From contig NZ_VZZK01000002.1 of NCBI RefSeq assembly GCF_008806385.1, positions 1-64,000 on the forward strand: a DNA stretch of 64,000 nt, given 5' to 3'. The notes beneath the pieces were generated by a model. It had not been told where the DNA came from and searched no databases. It saw only the letters and a list, made by a program, of their open reading frames with translations. Made by a program: the position numbers and the translations under genes. Source of the DNA: Methylobacterium soli (lineage in GTDB: Bacteria > Pseudomonadota > Alphaproteobacteria > Rhizobiales > Beijerinckiaceae). Below, in pieces: positions 8,721 through 16,540 of this stretch. Each line of letters starts with the position of its first letter. The first letter of the stretch is position 1.

Positions 8721-10106
8721 ATGTCAGACACGAGCACGAGCGGCTTCGTCCGCGATGCACGCCATTTGAGGCTCGACACCTTCGTGCGCCTGCGCTGGCT
8801 CGCGATCACCGGGCAGAGCGCCGCGGTCGTCGGTGCCCAGTTCGGGCTCGGCCTCGCCCTGCCCTTCGGGTGGTGCTTCCTCGTGATCGCGGCCTCGTCC
8901 TGGCTGAACCTCGCCCTGCGGATCCGCTTCCCCGCGAGCTATCGGCTGAGCGACGATTCCGCGGCCCTGCTCCTCGCCTTCGACATCATCCAGCTCGCCG
9001 CCCTGCTCTTCCTGACCGGGGGGCTGCAGAACCCCTTCTCGCTGCTGTTCCTCGCCCCCGTCCTGATCTCGGCCACCGCCCTGCCGCCGGAGCGGACGCT
9101 CGCGCTCGGGCTGCTCGCCATCGGCCTGGCCACGCTGCTGGCCCTCGTCCACAGGCCGCTGCCCTGGTTCTCGGACGGGCGCATCGAGCTGCCGTTCCTG
9201 TATATTTCCGGGGTCTGGACCGCGATCCTGCTCGGGACCGCCTTCACGGGGGTCTATGCCTGGAGGGTGGCGGAGGAGACGCGCCAGCTTGCCCAGGCGC
9301 TCGCCGCGACGGAGCTGGTTCTCGCCCGCGAGCAGCATCTCTCCCAGCTCGATGGCCTCGCGGCCGCGGCGGCCCACGAGCTCGGCACGCCGCTCGGGAC
9401 CATCATGGTCGTGACCAAGGAGCTGGTGCGCCAGCTCGGGCCGACCGCCTCGCCCGCCGTGGCGGAGGATCTGAGCCTCCTGCGCGAGCAGGTCGACCGC
9501 TGCCGCGGAATTCTCTCGAAGCTCACCTCCCTCGATGGGGACCAGGGCGGATTTCTCCAGACCGTCAGCTTCAGCCACCTCGTCGAGGAGCTGGTCGCCC
9601 CGCAGCGCGCGCTAGGAACCATCCTGGAGGCCTCGAACCAGGGCGAAGGACCGGAGCCGGTCTGCCGCCGCAACCCCGGCGTCATGTTCGGCCTCGCCAA
9701 CATCGTCGACAACGCCCTCGACTTCGCAGAATCGCGGGTCGTGGTCGAGGCGCGCTGGACGCTCGACCGCGTCTCCCTCGAGATCCGCGACGATGGTCCG
9801 GGCTTCTCGAGCGAGGTCCTGCTGCGCGCCGGCGAGCCCTACGTGACGACCCGCAGCCCGGACCGGGTCGTCGGCGGCGAGACCGTCGGCGCCGGGCTCG
9901 GGCTCGGGCTCTTCATCGCCAAGACCCTGATCGAGCGGTCGGGCGCCCAACTCACGCTCTCCAATGCCTCGCAACCCGGAATGCGCGGCGCCATCGTGCG
10001 AATCTCCTGGGCGCGCCCTATCTTCGAGCGCGGCGCGACGCCCCGACAGATCCCCGAATTCAGTGTTGCGCAGCCCCTGACGCAACGCGACCCGACACCT
10101 ATATAA
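8721..10106 (+). CDS. regB: Redox sensor histidine kinase RegB/PrrB/ActS
   Basis: A 461-residue membrane sensor kinase. The N-terminal half (about 20-185) holds about six transmembrane segments and the quinone-sensing motif GGLQNPF (100-106). The phospho-accepting His219 is in HELGTPLGTI, and the redox-active cysteine of the family is Cys261 in DRCRGIL. The ATPase domain shows NIVDNALDF, DDGPGFS and GAGLGLGLFIAK. In family members an oxidised quinone pool or disulfide formation turns the kinase off. The partner regA starts 38 bp downstream. Near the regB stop a TATATAAG sequence could serve as a separate -10 element for regA. Confidence 0.95.
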   Translation: MSDTSTSGFVRDARHLRLDTFVRLRWLAITGQSAAVVGAQFGLGLALPFGWCFLVIAASSWLNLALRIRFPASYRLSDDSAALLLAFDIIQLAALLFLTGGLQNPFSLLFLAPVLISATALPPERTLALGLLAIGLATLLALVHRPLPWFSDGRIELPFLYISGVWTAILLGTAFTGVYAWRVAEETRQLAQALAATELVLAREQHLSQLDGLAAAAAHELGTPLGTIMVVTKELVRQLGPTASPAVAEDLSLLREQVDRCRGILSKLTSLDGDQGGFLQTVSFSHLVEELVAPQRALGTILEASNQGEGPEPVCRRNPGVMFGLANIVDNALDFAESRVVVEARWTLDRVSLEIRDDGPGFSSEVLLRAGEPYVTTRSPDRVVGGETVGAGLGLGLFIAKTLIERSGAQLTLSNASQPGMRGAIVRISWARPIFERGATPRQIPEFSVAQPLTQRDPTPI

Positions 10107-10143
10107 GGTGCTGAACAGACACGATGAAACTGGAGGAGCGTCG

Positions 10144-10746
10144 ATGCTGACGCAGACCGGAATGTCGGCGCCCGGCGCCGACGCCATGCCCCTTGCCGAG
10201 AACGATCCCCTGGCCGCCTTCAGCGACCGCTCCCTGCTGATCGTCGATGACGACAAGCCCTTCTCGACGCGCTTGGCGCGCGCCATGGAGAGCCGCGGTT
10301 ATCACGTTCAGGTCGCCGAGAGCGTGGCCGAGGGCGTCTCCATGGTTGAGGCACGTCCGCCGGCCTTCGCGGTGATCGACATGCGGCTCGGCGACGGCAA
10401 CGGCCTCGACGTGATCGCCCGCCTGAAGGAACGCCGCCCCGAGGCGCGCGGTGTCATCCTGACCGGCTACGGCAACATCGCGACCGCCGTGACCGCCGTG
10501 AAGCTCGGGGCCTTCGACTATCTGGCCAAGCCCGCCGACGCCGACGAGATCCACGGCACCCTGATGGCGCAGCCGGGCGAGCGGGCCGATCCGCCCGAGA
10601 ACCCGATGTCGGCCGACCGGGTCCGCTGGGAGCACATCCAGCGGGTCTACGAGCTCTGCGCCCGCAACGTCTCCGAGACGGCCCGCCGGCTCAACATGCA
10701 CCGCCGGACGCTGCAGCGCATCCTCGCCAAGCGGGCGCCGCGCTGA
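10144..10746 (+). CDS. regA: Redox response regulator RegA/PrrA/ActR
   Basis: A 200-residue response regulator. The receiver has the acidic pocket VDDDK, phospho-acceptor Asp79 in VIDMRLGDG and switch Lys in LAKPAD. The C-terminal Fis-type helix-turn-helix (ETARRLNMHRRTLQRIL, about 177-194) is the nearly invariant RegA DNA-binding segment. The start is the ATG preceded by a good ribosome site (ctggaggagcg). An in-frame upstream start at 10108 would lack one. RegA typically controls respiration, photosynthesis, carbon and nitrogen fixation genes in response to redox. A clear regB-regA pair. Confidence 0.96.
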   Translation: MLTQTGMSAPGADAMPLAENDPLAAFSDRSLLIVDDDKPFSTRLARAMESRGYHVQVAESVAEGVSMVEARPPAFAVIDMRLGDGNGLDVIARLKERRPEARGVILTGYGNIATAVTAVKLGAFDYLAKPADADEIHGTLMAQPGERADPPENPMSADRVRWEHIQRVYELCARNVSETARRLNMHRRTLQRILAKRAPR

Positions 10747-10945
10747 GATCGGACCCGCTTCGGCGCCGCCTCTTGCGGGGCGCGCCGGGGCGGGTTCGTG
10801 TCCACCGGAATCACGTACCGCCCCGGGGTAAGCCGCCGCCATCCGGGCCGCGCGGTTGCGCAGCACCGACCAATCGGGCTACTGCGCCACGGTCCGGCGC
10901 CGATCGATCCGCGCCGAACCCCGATTTACGACGGATGCCAGCCAC

Positions 10946-11182
10946 GTGAACACGCGCAACCTGATCACGATCGTCAGCATGATGGTGCTGGTCGGGACCG
11001 AGGTCTTCGCCGTGGCGATCGCCGCAGGCTGGGCCCTTGCCGGTTTGCTGGACCTCGGTGACCGCGTCGGCCACGTGCTGATGGGGCTGTTCAGCCTGTT
11101 CGCCGCCTGGATCATGCTGCAGCTCTGGCGCCGCGCGACGAGCATCGAGCCCCTTCGCTCCACCCCGACGTCGCGACGCTGA
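10946..11182 (+). CDS. Small two-helix membrane protein
   Basis: About 78 residues if the GTG at 10946 is used. Two hydrophobic segments (about 6-30 and 37-58) form a hairpin; the C-terminus is basic and short. No family recognised. A longer reading from 10856 adds 30 Arg-rich residues that look non-coding. There is no strong ribosome site before the GTG, so the start is uncertain. Position between regA and purS suggests nothing specific. Confidence 0.5.
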   Translation: MNTRNLITIVSMMVLVGTEVFAVAIAAGWALAGLLDLGDRVGHVLMGLFSLFAAWIMLQLWRRATSIEPLRSTPTSRR

Positions 11183-11301
11183 CCGGGCCCTCGTGAGCAC
11201 CGGTCCCGACGATCGTTCAGGCCGGCGCCCACTGGTTCGTTGTCCGCGCATCCGTTACGCCTGAACGGCGCTCCGCCCCGCAATCACACGAGTGTCCTGC
11301 C

Positions 11302-11541
11302 ATGAAAGCGCGAATCATCGTCACCCTGAAGACAGGCGTGCTGGACCCGCAGGGCAAGGCGATCGAGTCCGCGCTGAAATCCTTCGGCATCGACGATGTC
11401 GGCAGCGTCCGGCAGGGCAAGGTCTTCGACGTCGAGATCGCCGCGACGGACGGCACTGACGCCGAGGCAACCCTGAAGGCCGCGTGCGAGAAGCTCCTCG
11501 CCAACACGGTCGTCGAGAACTACGCGATCGAGATCGTCTGA
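11302..11541 (+). CDS. purS: FGAM synthase subunit PurS
   Basis: The 79-residue small subunit of the three-part phosphoribosylformylglycinamidine synthase (PurS-PurQ-PurL). It bridges PurQ and PurL for ammonia channelling. The family pattern is visible: KARIIVTLKTGVLDPQGKAIES at the start and VRQGKVFDVEI in the middle. The stop codon overlaps the purQ ATG by one base (TGATG), indicating translational coupling. PurL does not follow and must lie outside the window. Confidence 0.95.
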   Translation: MKARIIVTLKTGVLDPQGKAIESALKSFGIDDVGSVRQGKVFDVEIAATDGTDAEATLKAACEKLLANTVVENYAIEIV

Positions 11542-12221
11542 TGCGCGCCGCCATCGTGGTTTTCCCCGGGTCCAACCGCAATGCCGACGTGGCGCGGGCG
11601 CTCAAGCTCGCGGGCGCCGAGGTTGTCACGGTTTGGCACGCCGACACCGCGCTTCCCGAGGGCACCGACCTCGCGGTTCTGCCGGGCGGGTTCTCGTATG
11701 GTGACTATCTGCGATGCGGGGCGATCGCCGGGCGCGCGGCGGCGATGGATGCGGTGCGGGCGCATGCGGCCCGGGGCGGTCTGGTGCTCGGCATCTGCAA
11801 CGGCTTCCAGATCCTGTGCGAATCGGGGCTCCTACCGGGCGTGCTGATGCGCAACGTCAACCGGCGCTTCATCTGCCATCGGCAATTGCTGCGCGTCGAG
11901 CGGAACGACACCCGCTTCACCTCGGCCTACGCGCAGGGTCAGGTCATCGACGTCTGCGTCGCGCATGGCGAGGGCAATTATTTCGCGGATCCCGAGACGA
12001 TCGCCAGGATCGAGGGCGAGGGTCGCGTCGCCTTCCGGTACTGCGACGCGCAAGGGACGCTCACCGTCGATGCCAACCGCAACGGCTCCTTGAATTCGAT
12101 TGCCGGCATCTACTCGGAGCAGCGCAACGTCCTGGGCTTGATGCCGCATCCGGAGAACTTCGTCGAAGGGCTTGTCGGCGGGACCGATGGGCGAGGCCTG
12201 TTCGAGAGCATGGCGGCCTGA
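11541..12221 (+). CDS. purQ: FGAM synthase glutaminase subunit PurQ
   Basis: A 226-residue class I glutamine amidotransferase that supplies ammonia to PurL. The nucleophile Cys86 sits in LGICNGFQIL, and the oxyanion region is VLPGGFSYGDYLR (47-59). The His-Glu pair of the triad is in MPHPENF near the C-terminus. The start overlaps the purS stop. Immediately after the stop come a perfect CtrA box and a structured terminator-ended RNA, so the purSQ transcript either ends at 12367 or reads into that element. Confidence 0.96.
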   Translation: MRAAIVVFPGSNRNADVARALKLAGAEVVTVWHADTALPEGTDLAVLPGGFSYGDYLRCGAIAGRAAAMDAVRAHAARGGLVLGICNGFQILCESGLLPGVLMRNVNRRFICHRQLLRVERNDTRFTSAYAQGQVIDVCVAHGEGNYFADPETIARIEGEGRVAFRYCDAQGTLTVDANRNGSLNSIAGIYSEQRNVLGLMPHPENFVEGLVGGTDGRGLFESMAA

Positions 12222-12229
12222 GGCGGCCT

Positions 12230-12245
12230 TTAACCGGCCGTTAAC
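12230..12245 (+). promoter_or_regulatory. Perfect CtrA binding box
   Basis: TTAA, seven bases, then TTAAC: an exact match to the CtrA consensus TTAA-N7-TTAA(C). It lies 8 bp after the purQ stop and about 17 bp before the structured RNA. The motif is AT-rich in a GC-rich genome, so a chance match is unlikely. A -10 element at the expected distance is not obvious. Confidence 0.6.
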
Positions 12246-12261
12246 CTTTCCGGTCCATGAA

Positions 12262-12367
12262 GGAGGCAGTCCAGATGTCTGGATGTCGAGTGGTACCTCC
12301 GTCCACTCTGTTTGATGCCTCCCTGTAGACTCATCCAAGGCCGCCCTCACCCGGGCGGCTTTTTTTT
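12262..12367 (+). ncRNA. Putative structured small RNA with terminator
   Basis: About 106 nt that folds by eye into a closed three-way junction. The outer stem is GGAGGCA (12262-12268) with TGCCTCC (12316-12322). Inside it, hairpin 1 is TCCAG-ATGT-CTGGA (12270-12283), and hairpin 2 pairs GAGTGG with CCACTC (12288-12308) and exposes a CCTCC loop. A linker and a strong terminator follow. Loops rich in CCUCC can pair with ribosome-binding sites and are known in several alphaproteobacterial sRNA families. It could instead be the structured 3' end of purSQ mRNA. No coding potential seen. Family not identified. Confidence 0.6.
12340..12367 (+). terminator. Rho-independent terminator
   Basis: GCCGCCC (12340-12346), a 6-nt loop, GGGCGGC (12353-12359), then eight Ts (12360-12367). 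This is the best intrinsic terminator in the window. It ends the candidate small RNA and/or the purSQ transcript, and isolates rcdA from upstream transcription. Confidence 0.93.
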
Positions 12368-12424
12368 CGTCGAAGGCGGTCCGTGCCGGATCGGACGCTG
12401 CGGCACCTCCTGGCCCCGTTAACG

Positions 12425-12439
12425 TTACCCCCCGGTTAG
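12425..12439. promoter_or_regulatory. Degenerate CtrA-like box upstream of rcdA
   Basis: TTAC-N7-TTAG, six of eight consensus positions, about 110 bp before the rcdA start and overlapping a TTAACGTTAC stretch. Weaker than the box at 12230, but it lies in the expected rcdA promoter region downstream of the terminator. Confidence 0.3.
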
Positions 12440-12547
12440 CCCAGCGAAAATTCGGGTTCGGCGCTAGAGTTGCGCCGTGGGCCGTGAAGGCGCCGGTCGC
12501 GTTCCAATTCGGGACGGATCCGCACCGGCCGCGGCACAGGAGGCACA

Positions 12548-13078
12548 ATGAACGGGTTCGACGTCACGTTCCGGGACGAGCGGGACTGGGTCAATTTCGG
12601 CGAGACCTACGTCGCGTCCGAGGCGTTCCGGGCCCTGTTTCGGGATGGGATGGCGCTGGTCGAGGAGACGGCCGCCTATCTCGACGGCGAAGGCCGCGAG
12701 GAATCGCGCCTGATCTCGCGCGACGCCACCCTCGGCTACGCCGCCGAGAGCATGCGTCTCACCACCCTGCTGATGCAGATCGCCTCCTGGCTCCTCGTGC
12801 AGCGCGCCGTCTCCGAGGGTGAGATCACGCCCGGGCAGGCCTTGCAGGAGAAGACGCGGGTGAAGCTCGCGATGCCGGAGCCCGTGCGCGCCGAAGCCCT
12901 GGCTATGCTGCCGCTGCGCCTGCAAGCCCTCGTGATGCGGGCCCGCCGCCTGCACGCCCGTATCCTGCATCTCGACACGCTGATCTCGGACGACCGCCCG
13001 ACACCGACGACCCGGGAGAGCCCGGTGGCGGCCCAACAGGGTTTGCTGCGCTCGGCTTTCCCGGGCAGCGCGCATTAA
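12548..13078 (+). CDS. rcdA: Protease adaptor RcdA (DUF1465)
   Basis: A 176-residue DUF1465 protein, the family of Caulobacter RcdA. In that organism it delivers CtrA (with CpdR and PopA) to the ClpXP protease at the cell-cycle transition. The all-helical core is visible (SEAFRALFRDGMALVEETA, then RLTTLLMQIASWLLVQRAV and the LPLRLQALVMRARRLHARI helix). Its C-terminal tail is flexible. Upstream are CtrA-like boxes, suggesting feedback between CtrA and its own degradation factor. Role here is by homology. Confidence 0.88.
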   Translation: MNGFDVTFRDERDWVNFGETYVASEAFRALFRDGMALVEETAAYLDGEGREESRLISRDATLGYAAESMRLTTLLMQIASWLLVQRAVSEGEITPGQALQEKTRVKLAMPEPVRAEALAMLPLRLQALVMRARRLHARILHLDTLISDDRPTPTTRESPVAAQQGLLRSAFPGSAH

Positions 13079-13135
13079 GAGATCGGCGCGCGTTGTCCGG
13101 GCGTTTCGGCCCGGGGAACGCCCGAACGGAAGCGC

Positions 13136-13177
13136 AAAAACGCGAGCGGGCGGCACCGTGGGTGCCGCCCGCTCGCG
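13136..13177 (-). terminator. Terminator of rpmE
   Basis: A perfect 17-bp inverted repeat (13141-13157 and 13161-13177) with a 3-nt loop, bordered by AAAAA at 13136-13140, which is a U-run on the minus strand. It therefore ends rpmE transcription and may also stop rcdA readthrough in the other direction. Confidence 0.88.
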
Positions 13178-13225
13178 TCGTTTGAGGCCCCGCGCACCCG
13201 AAGGCGCGCGGTCTGCCGAGCCGGA

Positions 13226-13480
13226 TTACTTCTTGCCGAAGCTGAGGCTGCCGAACCGCGAGTTGAAGCGCGAGACGCGCCCGCCGCGATCGAGCATCTT
13301 CTGCTCACCGCCGGTCCAGGCCGGGTGGGTGAACGGATCGATGTCGAGATTGAGGGTGTCGCCCTCCTTGCCGTAGGTCGACCGGGTCATGTAGTCGGAC
13401 CCATCGGTCATCACGACCTTGATGAAATGGTAGTCGGGATGCTCGGTCCCCTTGGCCTTGTCGGCCGCACTCTTTGCCAT
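13226..13480 (-). CDS. rpmE: 50S ribosomal protein L31
   Basis: An 84-residue L31 of the large ribosomal subunit. The core [15 protein letters not shown] and the [10 protein letters not shown] segment are typical. No cysteine is present, so this is the zinc-independent form. The start was set at the ATG before [10 protein letters not shown]; an upstream in-frame extension of 18 residues has no ribosome site and is not conserved. It is divergent from the ABC exporter gene and ends at a strong terminator. Confidence 0.93.
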   Translation of the reverse strand: MAKSAADKAKGTEHPDYHFIKVVMTDGSDYMTRSTYGKEGDTLNLDIDPFTHPAWTGGEQKMLDRGGRVSRFNSRFGSLSFGKK

Positions 13481-13635
13481 GACGAAGTCCTCGAATAGCC
13501 ACGCCGACCGGCCCGTCTGGCGGCCCGCGGCCATTGAACACGCGCAATCGGATGAAGGCGCGCGTATACCGCAGCCTTAAGCCGCGAACAAGCGTAGAAG
13601 ACACCCGAGTCAGGGAGCAACGACGATGAGGCACG

Positions 13636-15498
13636 ATGGCCGCCCGTAACAAGAGCCGCGGCAGCGAGGGGAGCGGCAGCGAGGGGCGCGGGAAGGCGCC
13701 GCTCGGCGCATTGCGTCCGCTGATTCCCTTCGCGGCCGTCTATCGCGGCCGCATCCTCGCCGCCTTCATCTCGCTGCTGGCCGCCTCCGGCGCGACGTTG
13801 ACCGTCCCGATCGCCATGCGCCGGGTGATCGATCACGGTTTCTCGGCCGAGGGCCACAGCGTCATCGACGCCTATTTCCTGGCCCTCCTCGGGGTCGTCG
13901 CGATCCTGGCTCTGTCCAGCGCGGGGCGTTACTACACCGTGGTGACGCTCGGCGAGCGCGTGGTGGCGGACCTGCGCTCCGCCGTGTTCCGACGCCTGAC
14001 GATCCTCGACCCCGCCTTCTTCGACAAGGCGCAATCCGGCGAGATCGTCTCGCGGCTCACGGCGGACGCGACGCAGGTCAAATCCGTGTTCGGCGTCTCG
14101 ATCTCGATCCTCCTGCGCAACGCCTTCCTGTTCATCGGGGCGGTGGTGATGATGGTGATCACGAGCCCCAGGCTCTCGATCCTGGTGCTGGTGGCAATTC
14201 CCCTGATCGTGTTTCCGCTCATCCTGTCGGGACGAGGCGTGCGCCGCCGCTCGCGGGCCGCGCAGGACAGGCTCGCCGATGCCTCCGCCTATGCGGCCGA
14301 GGCGGTGGGCGCCGTGCGCACGATGCAGGCCTTCGGCATGGGGGCGGCGACCGCCGCCCGCTTCGCCGAGGCCTCCGAGAACGCCTATGCGGCCGCCCGC
14401 GATTCGATCCGCGCGCGCGCGCTCCTCACCGGCGTGGCGATCTTCCTGATCTCGTCGAGCGTCGTCGGGGTGATGTGGTACGGCGCGCAGGGCGTCCTCA
14501 GCGGCGCGATGACGGCCGGACAGCTCTCCCAGTTCGTGCTCTACGCCGTCTTCGGCGCGAGCGCCCTCGGACAGCTCTCGGAAGTCTACGGCGAACTCGC
14601 CCAGGCCGCGGGCGCCGCCGAGCGTCTCGGCGAGATCCTGGCGTCCGAGCCGGCCATCGCGACGCCGGCCGATCCCCTGAGCCTGCCGCGCCCGGCGCGC
14701 GGCGAGGTCGCCTTCGATGCCGTGCGCTTCGCCTACCCGACCCGGGCCGGGCACGCGTCGCTCGACGGCATCAGCTTCACGGTCCGGCCCGGCGAGCGGA
14801 TCGCCCTCGTGGGTCCGTCCGGGGCCGGCAAAACCACGGTGCTGCAACTCCTCCTGCGCTTCTACGACCCGCAGACCGGCACCGTGCGGGTCGACGGCGT
14901 GGATATCGCCCGGGTCGACCCCGAGGCCCTGCGCGAGCGCCTGTCCCTCGTTCCGCAGGACCCAACGGTGTTTTCCGGCACGGTGCTTCAGAACATTTCC
15001 TACGGGCGCGCCGCGGCCACGGAGGCCGAGGTGCGCCGCGCGGCGGAACTCGCCAACGCGGATACGTTCATCCGGGCCCTGCCGCAGGGTTACGCCACCC
15101 CGGTGGGCGAGCGCGGCGTGACCCTGTCCGGCGGCCAGCGCCAGAGGATCGCCATCGCCCGCGCGATCCTCAAGGACGCCCCGATCCTGCTCCTCGACGA
15201 GGCGACGTCGGCCCTCGATGCCGAGAGCGAGCGCGCGGTGCAATCCGCCCTCGACACCCTGATGCGAGGCCGCACCACCCTGGTGATCGCGCACCGCCTC
15301 GCCACGATCCGGGCGGCCGACCGCATCCTCGTCCTCGACGACGGCCGGATCGTCGAGGAGGGCACGCATGAGAGCCTGCTGGCGCAGGGGGCGCTCTACG
15401 CGCAGCTCGCCGCCCTGCAATTCACCGATGCCCTCGACGAGACGGCCCGCGGCAAGGAGGTGCGCCCGCGCCACGCCACGCTCCCGGCGGCCGAGTAG
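13636..15498 (+). CDS. MsbA-like ABC exporter (fused permease and ATPase)
   Basis: A 620-residue half-transporter that would work as a homodimer. The N-terminal 45 residues are a basic, Gly-rich leader; a six-helix transmembrane domain spans about 30-330. The ATPase domain has Walker [10 protein letters not shown] (about 394-402), Q-loop region VPQDPTVF, signature LSGGQ (about 498), Walker [10 protein letters not shown] and H-loop IAHRLATI. Members of this group export lipids, lipid A precursors or drugs; substrate cannot be told here. It stands alone, convergent with the OmpA/MotB-like gene 24 bp downstream. Confidence 0.92.
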   Translation: MAARNKSRGSEGSGSEGRGKAPLGALRPLIPFAAVYRGRILAAFISLLAASGATLTVPIAMRRVIDHGFSAEGHSVIDAYFLALLGVVAILALSSAGRYYTVVTLGERVVADLRSAVFRRLTILDPAFFDKAQSGEIVSRLTADATQVKSVFGVSISILLRNAFLFIGAVVMMVITSPRLSILVLVAIPLIVFPLILSGRGVRRRSRAAQDRLADASAYAAEAVGAVRTMQAFGMGAATAARFAEASENAYAAARDSIRARALLTGVAIFLISSSVVGVMWYGAQGVLSGAMTAGQLSQFVLYAVFGASALGQLSEVYGELAQAAGAAERLGEILASEPAIATPADPLSLPRPARGEVAFDAVRFAYPTRAGHASLDGISFTVRPGERIALVGPSGAGKTTVLQLLLRFYDPQTGTVRVDGVDIARVDPEALRERLSLVPQDPTVFSGTVLQNISYGRAAATEAEVRRAAELANADTFIRALPQGYATPVGERGVTLSGGQRQRIAIARAILKDAPILLLDEATSALDAESERAVQSALDTLMRGRTTLVIAHRLATIRAADRILVLDDGRIVEEGTHESLLAQGALYAQLAALQFTDALDETARGKEVRPRHATLPAAE

Positions 15499-15522
15499 CG
15501 CCCGGGCGGCTCTGAGCCCGGA

Positions 15523-16536
15523 CTACCGCTCGGTCAGCTTCAGCTCGATCCGGCGGTTCTTCGCGTAGGCCTCCTCGGTGGTTCCAGCGTCGAGGGGCTG
15601 GAATTCCCCGAAGGCGCCGGCCAGGAGGCGCTGGGGCGGGATGCCCCTGGCGGCCATGTACTGGACCACCGCGATGGCGCGCGCCGCCGAGAGGGACCAG
15701 TTCGAGGGGAATTGCGCGCTCGCGATCGGCCGCGCGTCGGTGTGCCCGTCGACGCGCAGGACCCAGGGAAGATCGGGCGGGATCTGCTTCGACAGGTCGA
15801 GGATGGCGCCGGCGATGCGGTCGAGTTCGGGGCCGGCCTCCGGCTTCAGGGCGGCGGAGCCGGCGGGGAACAGCACCTCGGATTGCAGGACGAAGCGGTC
15901 GCCGACGACCCGGATGTCGCTGCGGCTGCCGAGGATCTGGCGCAGGCGGCCGAAGAAGTCCGACCGGTAGCGGGCCAGTTCCTGCACCTTCTGGGCGAGC
16001 GCGACGTTGAGGCGGCTGCCGAGATCGGCGATGCGGGCCTGGCTCTCGCGGTCGCGCGCCTCGGAGGCCGCGAGGGCATCCTCCAGGGCGGCGAGCTGGC
16101 GGCGCATGGCGCTGATCTGCTCGTTGAGGAGATCGACCTGCGTCAGCGCCCGCGCGGCGGCACCGCGCTCGGCCTGGAGCTGCTTGTCGAGATCCGAGGT
16201 CTGTCCCTGGGCCGTGCTGCCGGCCTCGGCCTGCGCCCGCAGGCGGTCGCGGTCGGCCTCGGCCGAGAGAAGGGTGGTGCGCAGGTTCTGGGCGGTCTCC
16301 TCCTGAGCCCGACGGTTCGAGCGCTCGAGGGCGAGGAGATCCGTGAGATCGGCGATCTGGCGGTTCAGCTTCAGCAGCACCGTGTCGCGCCCGCTGATTT
16401 CCTGGGACAGGAAGAACTGGCCGACCACGAAGATCGTGAGCAGGAACACCACCGAGAGGAGGAGCGTCGCGAGCGCGTCGACGTAGCCCGGCCAGACGTT
16501 GAGGGTGCGCTCGCGCCGCGCGAGGCGGGAGGCCAC
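15523..16536 (-). CDS. MotB-like protein with OmpA peptidoglycan-binding domain
   Basis: A 337-residue protein starting at GTG. One transmembrane segment (about 17-43) begins with YVDALATLL, where Asp20 matches the proton-binding Asp of MotB/ExbD-like stators. Residues about 50-190 are a long coiled coil. The C-terminal OmpA-like domain (about 210-335) shows VDGHTDARPI and NWSLSAARA, which bind peptidoglycan. It follows the MotA-like gene by 4 bp, so the two probably form a proton-driven inner-membrane complex anchored to the wall. No flagellar genes are nearby, and its true task is unknown. Confidence 0.85.
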   Translation of the reverse strand: MASRLARRERTLNVWPGYVDALATLLLSVVFLLTIFVVGQFFLSQEISGRDTVLLKLNRQIADLTDLLALERSNRRAQEETAQNLRTTLLSAEADRDRLRAQAEAGSTAQGQTSDLDKQLQAERGAAARALTQVDLLNEQISAMRRQLAALEDALAASEARDRESQARIADLGSRLNVALAQKVQELARYRSDFFGRLRQILGSRSDIRVVGDRFVLQSEVLFPAGSAALKPEAGPELDRIAGAILDLSKQIPPDLPWVLRVDGHTDARPIASAQFPSNWSLSAARAIAVVQYMAARGIPPQRLLAGAFGEFQPLDAGTTEEAYAKNRRIELKLTER

Positions 16537-16540
16537 CGGC

